From: Terebella lapidaria
Lineage: Eukaryota > Annelida > Polychaeta > Terebellida > Terebellidae
Direction: 5' to 3'
Assembly: GCA_949152475.1 (NCBI GenBank)
Contig: OX424555.1
Location: 63,593,977-63,657,976 of the forward strand
Length of the DNA: 64,000 nucleotides
Position 1 is the stretch's first letter. Each line of letters begins with the position of its first letter. The notes beneath the pieces were generated by a model. It was not told the origin of the DNA. It saw only the letters and a list, made by a program, of their open reading frames with translations, and did not search any database. Positions 34,801 to 48,110 of the stretch are shown here, piece after piece. Both the position numbers and the translations under genes were made by a program.

Positions 34801-36600
34801 CTTTTGTCAGTCCATGGGTATAAATCTAACTTGCTTTATTGAGTATGTGAGATCTAAAAATAGTAAGGATCTTGGTAAGCAGCTGTAAGGATCAGCCTGA
34901 GCGACGCGGAGCTATCAGGCTGGGTCAGTGGGTGAGGATACGATACTGTACAACTGATGCATGTACGGTACGGCTCGTAGTAGACGGTGTACGACTCGCA
35001 ACTGTACAGCTGTACGGCACAATTTGAGAATCAGTCGACTGTAAGCCCAACGAATGTACCTACATGTAATTAACTGGACAAGCACAAGATGCAGAACTGA
35101 AGAGCCGAAAGAACACAGCCACACTCAGAATCAGAACTTTTTTTAGTAGATCTAGGCTGTGTTAAAGAAGTTCCGAACCGGTTATGAAACGCCTGATAGG
35201 CACAACAAATGCAAATTGCTTATCCTTACCGGTAGCCCCGGCCTCATGCCCCACGGACGAAATGGGTCAGTCATATAGACCCCCGATGTCGAGTATCCGC
35301 TCTATGATGATGGTGATGAACATTCATTTATCAAAGCTTAGACCTTTGCGTGAGCTCTATATTTCAAAGCTGACCCACAAAAATTGTCAAATTTTTCCAA
35401 ACGATTGGGATCTGCTAGAAATATACGCCTATGCAGATGGGGTAAAAAGGTATCGAACAAATTACAAATTATTCGCATCTTTCTGTGTTGAAAATGTTGA
35501 AGATGAGATAATAGTATATGTGAAGTTTGACGCCCGCTATCCAAGGTCCTTGAGCATAAGCCACTCTCTGTGGAATCACGGAGGGCATAGGTAATTACTT
35601 TAGAACTATAACCAGGTAAACAGTCCGTCGATCAAGTCCGGTCATCATACATCACTCAAACATTGCATCATCATTGTAATGTAGCGTACTGTGACGAGCC
35701 GGAACGACATGGGCGTGGCGCCCGGAACCCGCGCACTTGGCCATGTTGCTGACCGGCCTCGCCGACGGCACTGCCTCGGGGATAGAATCCCGGACAACCC
35801 AACGGTCACCCGGAGCCTGTGTCGCACCATCCCAGGGCGAGAGACTATAATTCCAGGGGGCGTGCGCCCCCGGATCTAAGCAGGCCGCCTTTTGGTCCCC
35901 CAATTGGAAACTGCCCCCAGGGTCCTAGCAAAGCCGCATAGCCAGAGAAAGGGGTCGTGGAGCAAATGGCGGTGCTCGCTGTCGTCCTCTCACCTTGACT
36001 GCTCTGAGACAACTCTGAGTAAGCAAGACGGGGTGCCAGCTTATACAGCTGGCATTCACGAGAGCGAGGGCTGACGTCAGTAAACAGTATAGTGGAAAGA
36101 GGATTAGCAGTGTGTTAATTGCTAGGCAGCGCACGAGCTTCGGACTCGAAGCGGCCAAAACAAGAATAGTGTTAATAACCAAACTCCTATCGCAATCTTT
36201 GGGCAAATTCACCACACTATATAGGCCTTCTCTGATTTTTTTTAACTCGTGTAGGCCTACACTGTTTTCTGCTGATATTTTTGCGATGCCAAATGGTATC
36301 ATTCTATAACTTGGCATACTTCACTTGGGAGTCAAACGGTAATGTTCTACTGAATTTCGGACTTCTATCACGAAACTTTCAAAAGTTGGCAATCTACCCC
36401 TATCGGATAATCTATTTGAAACGGAAGCCCATTTTGGAGTTAAATTTAACCTTGGGGTAGATTACCAACATTTTAAAAAAAATTGGTGAAAAATTGCTTC
36501 TAATTGATACCCAATTAAGACCCAAATTTCAAGTTGATCTGATGGCCCAAACCAATTAAACTATGGCCAGAAAGCGTGTTCCACTGATATATGAACTTGA
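34801..36600. other. Intergenic region without a supportable gene
   Basis: One open frame of 136 codons (35184-35594) begins without a recognisable family motif and has no supporting neighbour, so I do not call it. A GC-rich block at 35690-35960 stands out from its AT-rich surroundings. TAGGCCTAC words occur near 36222 and 36250. Nothing else is identified. Confidence 0.4.
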
Positions 36601-36607
36601 CTTTAAG

Positions 36608-37788
36608 CGGCGGTCAGACAGTCCCGGTGTGGCCCCCGGTATGCTCCGGTTTAGACCACCGTGGCAAACCTTGAGACACCGGGGACGTACCTTGGACGTA
36701 CCAGGGACGTACCATGGTGACACCCTGGGATACCGTGGCGCTTCCTTGATGAATCAGGATGAATCGTGACGCACCGGCAAACTCCCCGGTGGTTTTAAAA
36801 TGTTCAACACTACCAGGCCTCATCCGTGACTTCAGAATATCGTGGCGTCACCGTGACTTCCCGTGGCTTCGCCATGATCACCATGACTTCACTGGGAGTC
36901 CTTCTGGACTCCACCGTTGCATTCCGTAGGCTGCCTGGGGTCTACAGGGGCCGTGACGCCTCCCTGACTACAGGCACACCACCGGGGGCAACCGTAGGTC
37001 TGAAGGGGTGGCATCCTGATAGAACTTGACGACACCGGCAACAATCCGAGTAATACCTGGGTGACACCGTGGGAAATTGTGATAATACCAAAAAAAAAAT
37101 AAGGGGTAAACCTTGGCTAAACCTTACTGTGCAAGTGCTGTATTGAATATACATCGTTGTGCCGAGCTAATGGCTGGCGTCTGGCCGGGAAAATTGAAAA
37201 TCTTGATCAAAGTATTTGAGGCATAATTATCGTGCAGTGCATTCCAAAAACTGTGCGGTCTGTTCCAGCTACAGTGCAGTGACATCGCTGCAGTCCTAGT
37301 TCTCTATGGCGATTTCTATAAAAAAATATAATGCGAATATCCATTTATTTCAGCACACATTTATTGAGTTTTCGTTGATATTTCAAGTTGTCATACATGT
37401 ACAATGTATGCCATTGTGCACATGCGCAGGTCAGAGGTCAGCTAAATATTTGCTTACTAGGTCGAGGTCACATTAGCTGCCCATGCGCACGAAGATGTGC
37501 AGATAATGTGACCTCGACCTAGTATGCAAATATTTAGTTGACCTCTGACATGCGTATGCAAAACAGCCCAGAATATGGCGGCAGATCGATGTCAACAAAT
37601 ATTTCACGAAATATGTGTGGAAATAAATAGTGAGTTTGTTTGAAATTTTCTCTGTATATGTCCGGCAATATGTGACTGCAAACAATTGTTTTGCCAGAAT
37701 CGTTCCGGTAGTCCCCAGTATACCCCGGAACATTGGGATATATCCACTGGGACGTACCAGGGCCCACACCGGGACTGTCTGACCGCTG
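36608..37788. mobile_element. 1.2-kb inverted-repeat element
   Basis: The left end CGGCGGTCAGACAGTCCCGG then TGTGGCCC is repeated inverted at the right end as GGGCCCACACCGGGACTGTC then TGACCGCTG. Just inside, GGACGTACC-type words (TTGGACGTACC, AGGGACGTACC) recur. At 37424-37556 is an imperfect palindrome with arms of about 55 bp (GGTCAGAGGTCAGCTAAATA... and its inverse). No transposase is present. The target duplication is not clear; TTAA-like bases flank the left end. Confidence 0.65.
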
Positions 37789-38221
37789 TTTTAGAATGGA
37801 ATTTGATTCATACACAGTAAAATAGCTTTTTTCAACGCTCATAATTTCATGGTAGCTCATTTTGTTTTGATCATGGAGTAAAATATATATATTAACATGA
37901 GAATATGAATATTTTGCGATTCACCTGCCTATTCCATCACGCCACTCATATGGCGTAAGTGGCAAGCAATATTAGCCTTTCCATACAGGGTTCGTCCTTG
38001 ACCTTGTCAAACATTCACGAGTTTCGGTTTCGATTACTGGTAATCGCCAGATGTCGCGATGATTCAATCGATGATCGATCCATCCATTTTTCTCGTGACC
38101 ATGAGCACGATATTGACTGATTGATATTTCAACTGAAAGAAACTCTTGTGAAAATGTCGAGTAATTGATATTGGTGGTCAGAGTTTTGAACAGTAGAATG
38201 TTTGTTTGAAAGACACGAAAA

Positions 38222-41200
38222 ATGCCAGGTTTGATTGCATGCGGCAGGCGATGGGGCGTTGGCAGTGACGACTTCGTTTTCCCAGGATTTACGGAACTCT
38301 TCATCCGCATTGTATGGTAAGCCAGTTCCTTTATCAGCTGTTCATCAGTCTGTTTATATGGGTCTAATGACCTACTTCCAGTGGATCTAGTTGTCATCAC
38401 AATCTGATAATCGATGACAAAAATGTCAATATGCTCTCTATATGGAACGTTTTTTGGGCCATAATTATCATTTCTTGAAGTAATTGAAGGAGAAAACATT
38501 TTACATTAGATCTAGATCTAGATGATGCTGTGATGAATTCTACAGGCTTCTGCAAGTAATAAAAAGTGGCCGATTTCTGTTAGTGGCTGCACTACTCTAT
38601 TCAGAGAAATAGAAAAGTATCTAAAAGTTTTTTCAGTGAAGCACGTTACTACGTCGTTGGAACGATGGTCCTTCGGATAACACCGTGCCTTCTGATTAAC
38701 GGGTTTTTGTACTTTGGAATAAGGGACCTTTGGAATAACAGACTTTCAGACATTGAGCATTATAAGGCTTCAGTAAAATCAGATAATCTTGTATAGGTGT
38801 AGAATTCATTTCAGATTCTATGTTATTATTTTATCCCATTTCATGGGCCATACATGAAAAAAAAACACTGTTTTCAGATAACTACCGGTACTACAGCTGT
38901 AAGATAAACTGAGTTGTAAATATGGAAATGAATGAACAATTTGAGTTGCAAAATAACTGTATTAAGAATATTTTTATTCTTTTGTGTCACCTGGTTCTCT
39001 TAATTCTGCAGGTTAGTTGCTGTGGCAGTGGTGTATGTGACTCACAAGGAAGGATTTGAAGACTGCAGCCATGGTACTGTCCTGCACATCTATTGCCTCA
39101 GTATGCTGGCAGTGCTGGGGGTCCACATCATCCTTGACATAGCCATGAGTTCCCTCAGCATGCGAGGCACGATTTCCAACTTGTCTGTGCGCCGGCGTCT
39201 TCCAGTTGTACTCTACCTCAAAGTGTTCATGTTTTTACCTGAACTGGTCATCACAATCCTGGGTTAGTGTGAGCTTGCTCTGGTGAGATATGTCATGGAT
39301 ACAATTCGCATTTCAGCAATGAAACCTAAATGTATTGTTGCGAACTATGAAATTCGAGTAAATGATAATGTAAATTCATTTGTATAAATTATACAAACTA
39401 TTGAAGTCACCTCACTTGCGACAAATTTCACATATTTTATTAATATTTTTACATCTATACTTTTATATTTTAGGCACAATATGGTCGTTTGAGTCAGGTA
39501 ACGAGTGCTCTAAGCCAGTGTTGTTTGCGATGCGTGCTACAGCTCTGGCTGGCTGGGTGATTATGTTCTTCGTGTTGATCGGCGTGCTGGTCGTGTTCGA
39601 TCCCGTCGGGGGTCGCAAGCATCGCAAGGCTGGACTGATGGAGGATGAGGAGAGGGTATCCGCAGCTCGCAGAGTCTGGGAACTCCGGTAAAATCCCACA
39701 GCACTGAGTCATGTGCTTCAATGGATTTAAATTGTTTGTGGCTTTGTGCTTGCAACAAGATTGTATATTTGATAGAACTCTTTGTGCTTACGTCGGTATT
39801 GTATTTTTGATAGAAAATGACATTACATACGTGGTGTAATGTGTCTGTTTAGGTGCAAAGTCCTGTGCTGTTGTGTTGGCAATGATGATCAAAATGCCAA
39901 CGCGTTCAACGACATTGCACAAATCATTACAGACTTCTTCAAGGTGGGTATGGTATCGATAATTATTCTCTTTGATAATGTTAATAACTTGCCCACAATT
40001 TAAGTATGTTCACAGCTACTTTCTCAGTCTCAGTTACACAGGCTGAATTGATGTTTGGGGATTACGAAAAAAAATATTTCAGTTTCAGACATTGAAGTCT
40101 TATTTCATTGAAGTGTTATGTTATGAAGACCACCTGTAAAGACAATAAATCATCATGGTGCTCTTGCTTACTGATTCAGGGTTTAGACGTAGTGCCGACT
40201 GACATAGCAGCGGGGCTGATCCTGGTTCAGATTAACCAGAGTAAGAAGCCTAAGCGCCTGTACCTGGAGAAGCTGACACACACCGTCCAGCCGGGCACTC
40301 CGAGGTCCAGGTCCCGCAGCTCTACTGGATCACTGGTTGATGCACCAGGGGCCACCTTTGAAAGTATTAATGGTAGGAGCGCGAGATATCCTGTATGAAT
40401 TATCATGTATTGTGAAAGTATTATCATGTTATGTATGCAAGATGTTTGTATAAAATTCCGTGTATGTTATAAAGTATAATAATGTTATATCTCTACAATT
40501 CACAAATTCACATTTATGTACATCAATGCACAGAAATAAGTTTAACTGATCGTCTTCGATGATTTCTATGGAAAGGAATTAAAATTTCTATGAATCTGTG
40601 GCTTTGCTACCAGATGATGTTGAATTCCCTCACCCACAAGACTGGATGACGATAAACCTGGCCGCACACTACATGAAGTTTGCTGCGGGTTGCTATGGCT
40701 GGGCTTTCTTTATGTACAGTCACCTGTGTACTGGGTGCTGTCGGCTCTGTGGCAAGTGCACGTGAGTCAAGATATTTCTCGTAGATTGTGAGTATTTTGA
40801 TGTTTGACATGTGGTGATATTTGTTGCATCTGTAAATTGTGATTTTGAAGGCAGTGAGCGATATTGGGTTGATGGTGAAAATAATTCACATCAAAGTTTA
40901 TCCAACTTACCCTGTGTGTTCTACACTTATAACACCGGTATCTCTTAAATATGTACTAATAAATTATATTGTATTCTTGTCTCAGATGTTGTGCCTGTGC
41001 GCGGTCACCTAGTTACATCATGGACGACAACTGTTGTGGGTGTAACACAGCCGCTATACTGAGAGTTACCGGCGTCGGCGAACAAGATATTATCTATGCC
41101 AGCTTTTACAACAGGGTCAGAATTTCTTTCGTTTGAATCTGTTTGAGCAAAATTAAATAATATTGAACATGCATAATTTATTTTCAGTAAATCAGTTTTA

Positions 41201-44200
41201 TTTTTGCCATGAAAAATACCCCCGGTGTCAATTCTAGGTGTACCAGACTCCATTTTACGTGGCCTTAGATCATAAACACAGGGCTGTTGTCGTGGCAATT
41301 CGAGGGACACTTTCCTTGAAGGTAACACATCTGTTTTGCATATATATGAGATATATCACAACAGGTGAGACCATGGCCCCATTATATGTGCATTGTTTCT
41401 AGCCAAACTGTTCTTTTGAACAAGCATACCATTGAAAGAAGAAGCAATAATGATGAGCACAAAAAGAAGTTGAACATTAAGAAAACATCAACGACAAAGT
41501 TGTTTACATATGAGTATTTCCACTATTGCTATGGTGATTTCCTGTGTGTAGGATGCGCTGACGGACCTGACAGTGGAGAGTGAGGCCCTGGACACTGCTG
41601 GAGTTCAGGGCGGGTTCGCGCACAAGGGCATCTTGCAGACTGCTAAGTTCATCCAGAGTACACTCGAAAACCTCAACCTGCTCCAAACCGCCTTCGAACG
41701 AGAACCGGTCTGTTCCCAGCACCATTGCTGTTCAGTTCAGTTTGTATATTGTCTAGATCATCAAAAATCTAATAGTTATCATGATTTGTTGGCAGGACTA
41801 CAAGCTGGTGGTAACAGGGCACAGCCTTGGTGCGGGGGCGGCCAGTATCCTCGCCATTCTCCTCAAACCTCAGTACCCAGAGCTCCGGTGCTATGCCTTC
41901 TCTCCGCCAGGCTGGCTCATCAGGTACTGCAGCTTGTTCTCCATCACAGGGATTTCCCGATAGCTTTGTCATGATTCCCTTTCGAGTCATCTCATGAATT
42001 GTGCAATACTTCATACTGGTGTACTTTCAGCCTGCCCCTAGCAAGGTACACAGAAGATTTCATCATGTCCGTGGTTGTGGGTCGAGACATCATTCCTCGC
42101 CTCGGATTTCTGACCATGGAGCATCTCAAAACACATATATTGAAAGTCATCCGTGGAACCAAGGTCCCCAAGGTGAAATATCTCATTCACTTGAAGATTA
42201 TAGTAATCATAACTTCAACTGATCAATACTCTGTTAATACACATGACCAAATACCACACATCTCTGCATAAAGTAAAGCTGTTATTCTGCCAACCTTGCA
42301 GTACAGGATCCTGATGGGCGGGCTCTGGTACTTTATCTGTGGACAGAGCAGCCTCGAGCAAGAAGTGTCGTCTGCGCGTGACTCCGCAAGCAGTTCTCTG
42401 ATTGACGGGGAGAACAGTCGACAGTACACGGAGGAGTACCAGGTGTGTGTTCCGTTATGGCATGGCATTACGTTAAGTCCTGCTTCTGCTTCATGTTTGT
42501 GTGAATATTTACAGCTTTAGATCCTCGGTGGCACGACTGTACTCCTCGTTGCAGATTATTATTTTAATGCATACAATGTGTGTTGTCATTACACGATCGA
42601 TTTCATTGTATACATCCAACGAATTATGTGTGTCGATGCAATGTGTGGTTTTGAAATGTAATTCTCTTATTGCTTGTTGTTTCACAAATGCAGTGGTTTC
42701 AGCATAGCTTCAAGGTAATCGGTTTGACTTGTGTGTGATTAATACCAGTGTTACCAGTTTATATTACATGGTGTGTGTGTGTGTGTATCTGACAGGTGTA
42801 TTTTGTGTGTTCATTACTTTATACTAACCCAAAGATTTTCACTTACAAGATTTTTCATTACTAGTATAATTCTTGTTGTTACGAAGCCATTGTGTGGTGA
42901 AAAATTCCAACTTACAAAGTTATGAAATAAAACAAATAACTTTGTGAAGGTGTCACGAAATATGACTCATTAAAATTGTCCTCAGCTTTGGTTTGTGCTA
43001 TACATGTACATCTTGTAAATGAGAATCTTTGACTAGACATACTTGACTCTGTGGCTATTCAAGTGGTTCAGCAGATGTCTTACAATGATGCATTAGACAT
43101 CTTGTTATCCAAGGGAAAATTAACTGCTTGCTTTACTAAAACCATCAACATACATTTTGCCCGAAATATGAGTAAATAAATGAGGCTTCGCACATTTGTA
43201 CTGTACAAACTGTCCACATACACATGGACTATGTGTGCATGTCGGAATCTATCCAAGGAAAATATTCAATTGCTCTAATTTAGGTTCGTTTCACTAACAA
43301 TGTAAATGTACAATAAATTGTAAATTAAAAACAATAACTTTAATCATCAGCAGTTGCTTTGGAAAGTACAGTTCAGCCACTTTTATGAATTCTGCAAAAC
43401 ATGTTCTGTATCCAAGGTTCTATGTATGTAGCTTATCCTGTTGATGTGCATATTTCATGAACAGAATCTTTCTAGGTGTGAACATATCTCTGGCACATAC
43501 ATGTAGCGATACATAGATTCATGAATGTATTTTTGTTATGTGTATGTCAGTTTGTACCTTATGTTACAAATGTTATGTCTTGTGTGAAATTATATTGAAT
43601 ACTTTTCTTGTTCTTTCTCACAAACTGTCGTTCACTAACCTGGCTGCTTTACAATGCAAACGATGCACTTTAATCCTTAACACTGAAATCTCACTCTAAA
43701 AGATTCAAATCGCTTTTTCCCTACTTATCATGAATTAACAATACAAAGTATTTCAATAATATGTTTTAACAGCAAACCCTGGACGAGGCGATTTCGAGCT
43801 GTAGTTTGGCCACACAGAACCAGGAGGTCCCACTGTACATGCCGGGCCACGTGTTGTATCTGGAGGAGACTGAGAGAACACGGTAATGTGTCGTGGGAGG
43901 GGGGGGGGGGGGGGGTTATTGTGGCTTGTGGCTGTTACTTTTGGTCTTTTTGGCATTGTCATGCATTGTGGCTGTTACTTTTGGTCTTTTTGGCCTGATT
44001 ACCTATAAGTATCATGTGATTTGCCCTGAATAAAAACTTTGAGCGAAAAGTGAATAAGGGTCATCAAAATGCGAGATTATGTTTGAGTTTCTGAATTTTA
44101 TTTTCTACCGGTGTATAGATATTTAGAACACAGTAAGTTCCATATAGAACCACATCATTACAACAGTCAAATATGTGATATTTCTGAATGAACAAATACA

Positions 44201-44432
44201 AAGTAGCATGCAGCTAAATATGCCCCTGTTATTCAGGCGCTGCTGTGGGACAGCCACATACTCGCCAGCCTGGTCACGGCCGGAGTCCTTCGACGAGATC
44301 ATCGTCAGTCCACGCATGATCCAGGACCACATTCCTGACGCTGTGACACGCGCACTGAACCAGCTCGTGGAGCGAAATTGTCGGCCGCAGCACCTAGCTC
44401 GAGTCTACAACCCCACCGCCGCCGTAGTCTAG
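38222..44432 (+). CDS. DAGLB: Diacylglycerol lipase beta-like protein DAGL-1, 14 exons, 692 aa
   Basis: Exons: 38222-38316, 39012-39262, 39474-39687, 39853-39943, 40180-40372, 40614-40761, 40986-41115, 41238-41321, 41552-41707, 41796-41923, 42031-42172, 42302-42442, 43773-43882, 44237-44432; phases agree throughout. DAGLs hydrolyse diacylglycerol at sn-1 to make 2-arachidonoylglycerol or other monoacylglycerols at the plasma membrane. The start [20 protein letters not shown] matches the family. Four membrane segments lie in residues about 25-180 (with SLSMRGTI). A cytoplasmic Cys-rich part follows ([28 protein letters not shown]). The lipase core shows the nucleophile in GHSLGAG (Ser464), Asp516 in VVGRDIIPR and His659 in RMIQDHIP. 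The short tail (692 aa against 672 in human DAGLB) fits the beta type. An optional 21-nt exon may exist at 42694-42714. Confidence 0.94.
42694..42714 (+). other. Possible 21-nt in-frame microexon of DAGL-1
   Basis: TTTCACAAATGCAG precedes TGGTTTCAGCATAGCTTCAAG, which is followed by GTAATC. It would add seven residues (WFQHSFK) between exons 12 and 13 without changing phase, inside the loop before the catalytic His. It may be a chance match. Confidence 0.35.
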
Positions 44433-45079
44433 CTGTGTCAGGATCACAGAAAGTCTTTAGGCTTGCCTTGGAATTCCATAGCTCAAAAGTATTTCAGTGG
44501 ATGATTTGAGTAGGTGCTTCTTCTCTTGTATGATTTGATTTGTTTCCTGTTTAGTATGTTGATATTTGATAATATTATCATTGCTTCTAGCTGTTGATTA
44601 TTGCCAAAAAGCTTGGATGATATTGGGTGTCTTTGCAATGAATGACTGGGTCAAAAACTCTTGGATAACTCTTATGTATTTTTTGTATACAGAGCCATTT
44701 TTTTCAGTTTTAATATCCAAGCTCAACTTCTAAAAATCTCCCAGCTACTGTCTTCATATTTTATTTACTGGTACCACGGTGCACAGTTCTTCTTGTCTTT
44801 ATTACACTAAAGGGCTATTTTATACTTCTCACCTTCACACTGTAGACAGATACCGGGTTCAAGATGTACGAATATTGTTGTCATTTCTTGTTATGAGATT
44901 CTAGTCATCACAGTTTACATTTATAATATGCTTTCTGTTTGTTCCACCGGTATTTACATGTGCATACATGTTATGATCATGTCTGCCAATGCAAGAACTT
45001 GATCATAATGTATTCATAAATGTCTGAGACCATTCAATAATCGAAAGCTGTATGTTTGAATGAACCACTCGAACTGCTG

Positions 45080-45085
45080 AATAAA
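45080..45085 (+). other. Candidate polyadenylation signal of DAGL-1
   Basis: AATAAA about 650 bp after the DAGL-1 stop codon. It is the first clear hexamer downstream. Confidence 0.4.
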
Positions 45086-47089
45086 TTAGAATATTGTGTT
45101 ATTTGAGGCACACATTTACAATGTCTGAGAGTGTGCAGTTATAAAGTTGGTGCTATGAAAAATGTCTGGTTTAGTTTAATACCTTACCTTACATGAAAAG
45201 TATTGACAATAATTTATATACTCATGGCCGATCTGTGGCAATTCATTTCTGACAGTTGAAATAGACTCACATACCAAACCATATATGATACTATATTAGA
45301 ACATTTTCTATATTGTTTTACAAAGATTATTAAGACTCACCTTTCGATTGCTAACTTTGTTTCAAAAACATGAGATGTATATATTCTACGACTGAACATG
45401 TATGTCAAGAACTACTAGAAGTACATTGTACTTGAGAATTGCTTCGTTAACAACAGAAAGCATTTAAACATCCTTCTTTTCTCTGGATATCCATGCATAG
45501 CATCATATGCTGTAGTTCAAATCATAGTGCACCTTTCCTTTTTGTCATAACGTATGATTTTAATCTGGGCACCTTTCTAAACATCAGTCATAACATAGGA
45601 GGTCATGTCCTTCTTTCACGTTATTCATTTTCATTTACTAGATGGATATTGATGGTGTGTTGGTGTTAGGGATATACGCAAGAGCCATTGCTAGTGTGTA
45701 TTGGACTTATGTAGTTATCCCGCCAAAGATTGCACTTGAAGTGATGTAATACTTGTGAATAATCATGGCATAAACTTTTATTTTTTTCCGTGTCATGTTA
45801 CCATGTATGTTATCTTGTCTTGTTCTGTGTTTGCTTGTTAAATGACTACCTAAATGCATTATTTTGAATACAGATTTGATTAATCATTTGACTTGCTTTG
45901 CTGATTTACTTGCATCGTCACCATAACGTGTAAAGGGTGTAGACTCTCACTTTAGTCGCATTGGTCATAGTGAAATCAGTAGACTGCTTCATCATGTGTA
46001 CCATCAGAGACCTATAGGCTCATCATATAGTCATAGGTTCCTGGTACTATATATACATATGGATACCACTTGGACGGTCTGGAAAGGGTATAAACCCGAA
46101 AGTACATTTATTAGATATTGAGTAGATATGATTTAGATTTGAGTAAATTATGGGACGCACATATTGTATCCCCCGAACAAAGTTTGGCGAGTCTGTGGAT
46201 TTCCAGCTGCCGAACATATTTTTGTGTGAACGCTCTTACAAAATCGGCCGTTTCAACACACATGGATTGTGAACGTTTTAATGGTGGTAATTTTATAGGA
46301 ATAAATACAGTACATGTATTGAACAGGCATGTTGAGCAATGCTCAGACACGGAATCTGTGCTGTTTTACGGAAATATTGAATAAATATCACTAAGCGAAA
46401 TATTCAGTTTGAGGTTGAAATCTGGAAATAAATCACATTGAATGTGTGTACAAGTATATAGCTGATTGTTTCGTGCGACACAAGTTATTATTAAGGCATT
46501 TCGGTTTCTCAACGGGATGAAAGACAACTGTGACCCAGGTTTATGGCAAAGAGATAATAATTCCGTCATTTACAACTCAAACACTGTCAAATAGTCGTAC
46601 AAATGGGTCTACATGTACACATTTTGTATTGCAGCATATGTTTGCTGTAAACTGCAAATTAGTATCGGGTTGCATGATCATGAATACGATTATACATATA
46701 TTTCACTGCTGAGCCAGGGTTATTCTCTGTGCTTTCATTTGAAGAATCAATTAGTTCCTCGAGTTCTTAGTTTTCAGCATTTGTGGGCAGAGTACATGGT
46801 GTTTTTGGGTGAGGGATACATGATGAAATCAATTAACAAACGTACATGATTCATTACAGCTATCAAGAGGCGTAAGCTTGTTGTCTTTTATGAATAACTG
46901 AGTATCGCTGTCAACCTTATTTCTTATGACATTTTATAAAAAATGGTAGAAATTTATTGGCATGATTTATCATCAAGTGAATGTGCAGCTATCTGTATGT
47001 ACATGATCTAGGAAACCTAGCACACTGAATAACTTTGACGGGTGTGCCCTTAGAAAGTTTTTTCCCCTAATGTATATGTGCTCACATTT
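45086..47089. other. Intergenic region, nothing recognised
   Basis: AT-rich sequence after DAGL-1. No splice-bounded exon, protein similarity or clear inverted-repeat element is seen. Confidence 0.4.
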
Positions 47090-47462
47090 TTTTTTACTAA
47101 TGCTCAATTTCTTCCTCACGATATACTCTGCTTTTTTTAATGGACTTTGAAGGTGCTTTTCTCAAAATCTGTTCAGTAACTTTTTCTCTTATGTATATGT
47201 GCTCAAATTTTTTTACTAATGCTCAATTTCTTCCTCACGATATACTCTGCTTTTTTTAAAGGACTTTGAAGGTCCTTTTCTCAAAATCTGTTCAGTAACT
47301 TTTTCTCTTATCAATGCATATAAACACTCCCCATATGAACCCCTGTGATAAGTATAAGTTTCGTTGCCCTTGAATCGCTGGAAGAGAGCCATTTTGGGCC
47401 AAAACTCGGCCCAAATGGGACTTTGCCATATTAAATTCTCATATGCTTTAAAATGGGGCACA
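47090..47462 (-). repeat. Dispersed repeat family copy, inverted, with short tandem duplication
   Basis: On the minus strand this carries the GGGCCCAAATGGCTC-like, TACATATGGGGAGTGTTTAT-like and CTGAACAGATTTTGAGAAAA words. About 110 bp is present twice in tandem on the plus strand (TAATGCTCAATTTCTTCCTC at 47099 and 47217). Confidence 0.65.
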
Positions 47463-48110
47463 CTTTCTAAAATATCTCACTTAATATTGTGATTATAAAA
47501 TAGTAATCAATTGTGGACATATAGGAAATGATATTATATGCTGAATATTCTCATGACCTTGAATTTGACCTAATTTTTAAGGTCACAGGAAAATATTGCT
47601 AATATCTCGCTCATTATCGACTTTGCAGCTTAGGAATCAATTGTGAACATGTCGGAAATGATATATTCTGAATTTGGTCGTGACCTTGAATTCGACCTTT
47701 GACCTAATTTTCAAGATCAAAAGACAAAATGACTAATATCTTGCTTCTCTATAGATTTTATAGCTTGGGAACCAATTGTGGACATATAGAAAATGATATA
47801 CACCGAATATTCTGATGACCTTGAATTTGACTTTACTTTATTTTCAAGATCAGAGCAAAAAAAATGGCTAATATCTTGCTTATTATCGACTATACATGTA
47901 CAGCTTAGGAATCAGTCAAGAATAGAAAATGATATATGCTGAAAATTGCCATGATATTGAATTCGACCTTTGACTTCGTTTTCAAGGTCACAGGACAAAA
48001 TGGCTAAGATCTTGCTTCTTGTCGACTTTATAGCTTGGTATTCAATTGTGGACATATAGAAAATGATATACGCTGAATATCCTGACGACCTTGTACCTTG
48101 TACTTGACAT
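47463..48110 (-). repeat. AGGTCA tandem repeat, diverged, inverted
   Basis: Four to five diverged units of the same family as 29850-30960 in opposite orientation: ATAGGAAATGATATATGCTG-like, TGACCTTGAATTTGACC and TAATATCTTGCTTATTATCG words. As elsewhere it adjoins a copy of the dispersed repeat (47090-47462). Confidence 0.65.

Noticed and set aside
35184..35594. 136-codon plus-strand frame
   Set aside because: Protein-like in the second half, but there is no recognisable family and no supporting repeat or neighbour. I could not build a second exon, so it stays unassigned.
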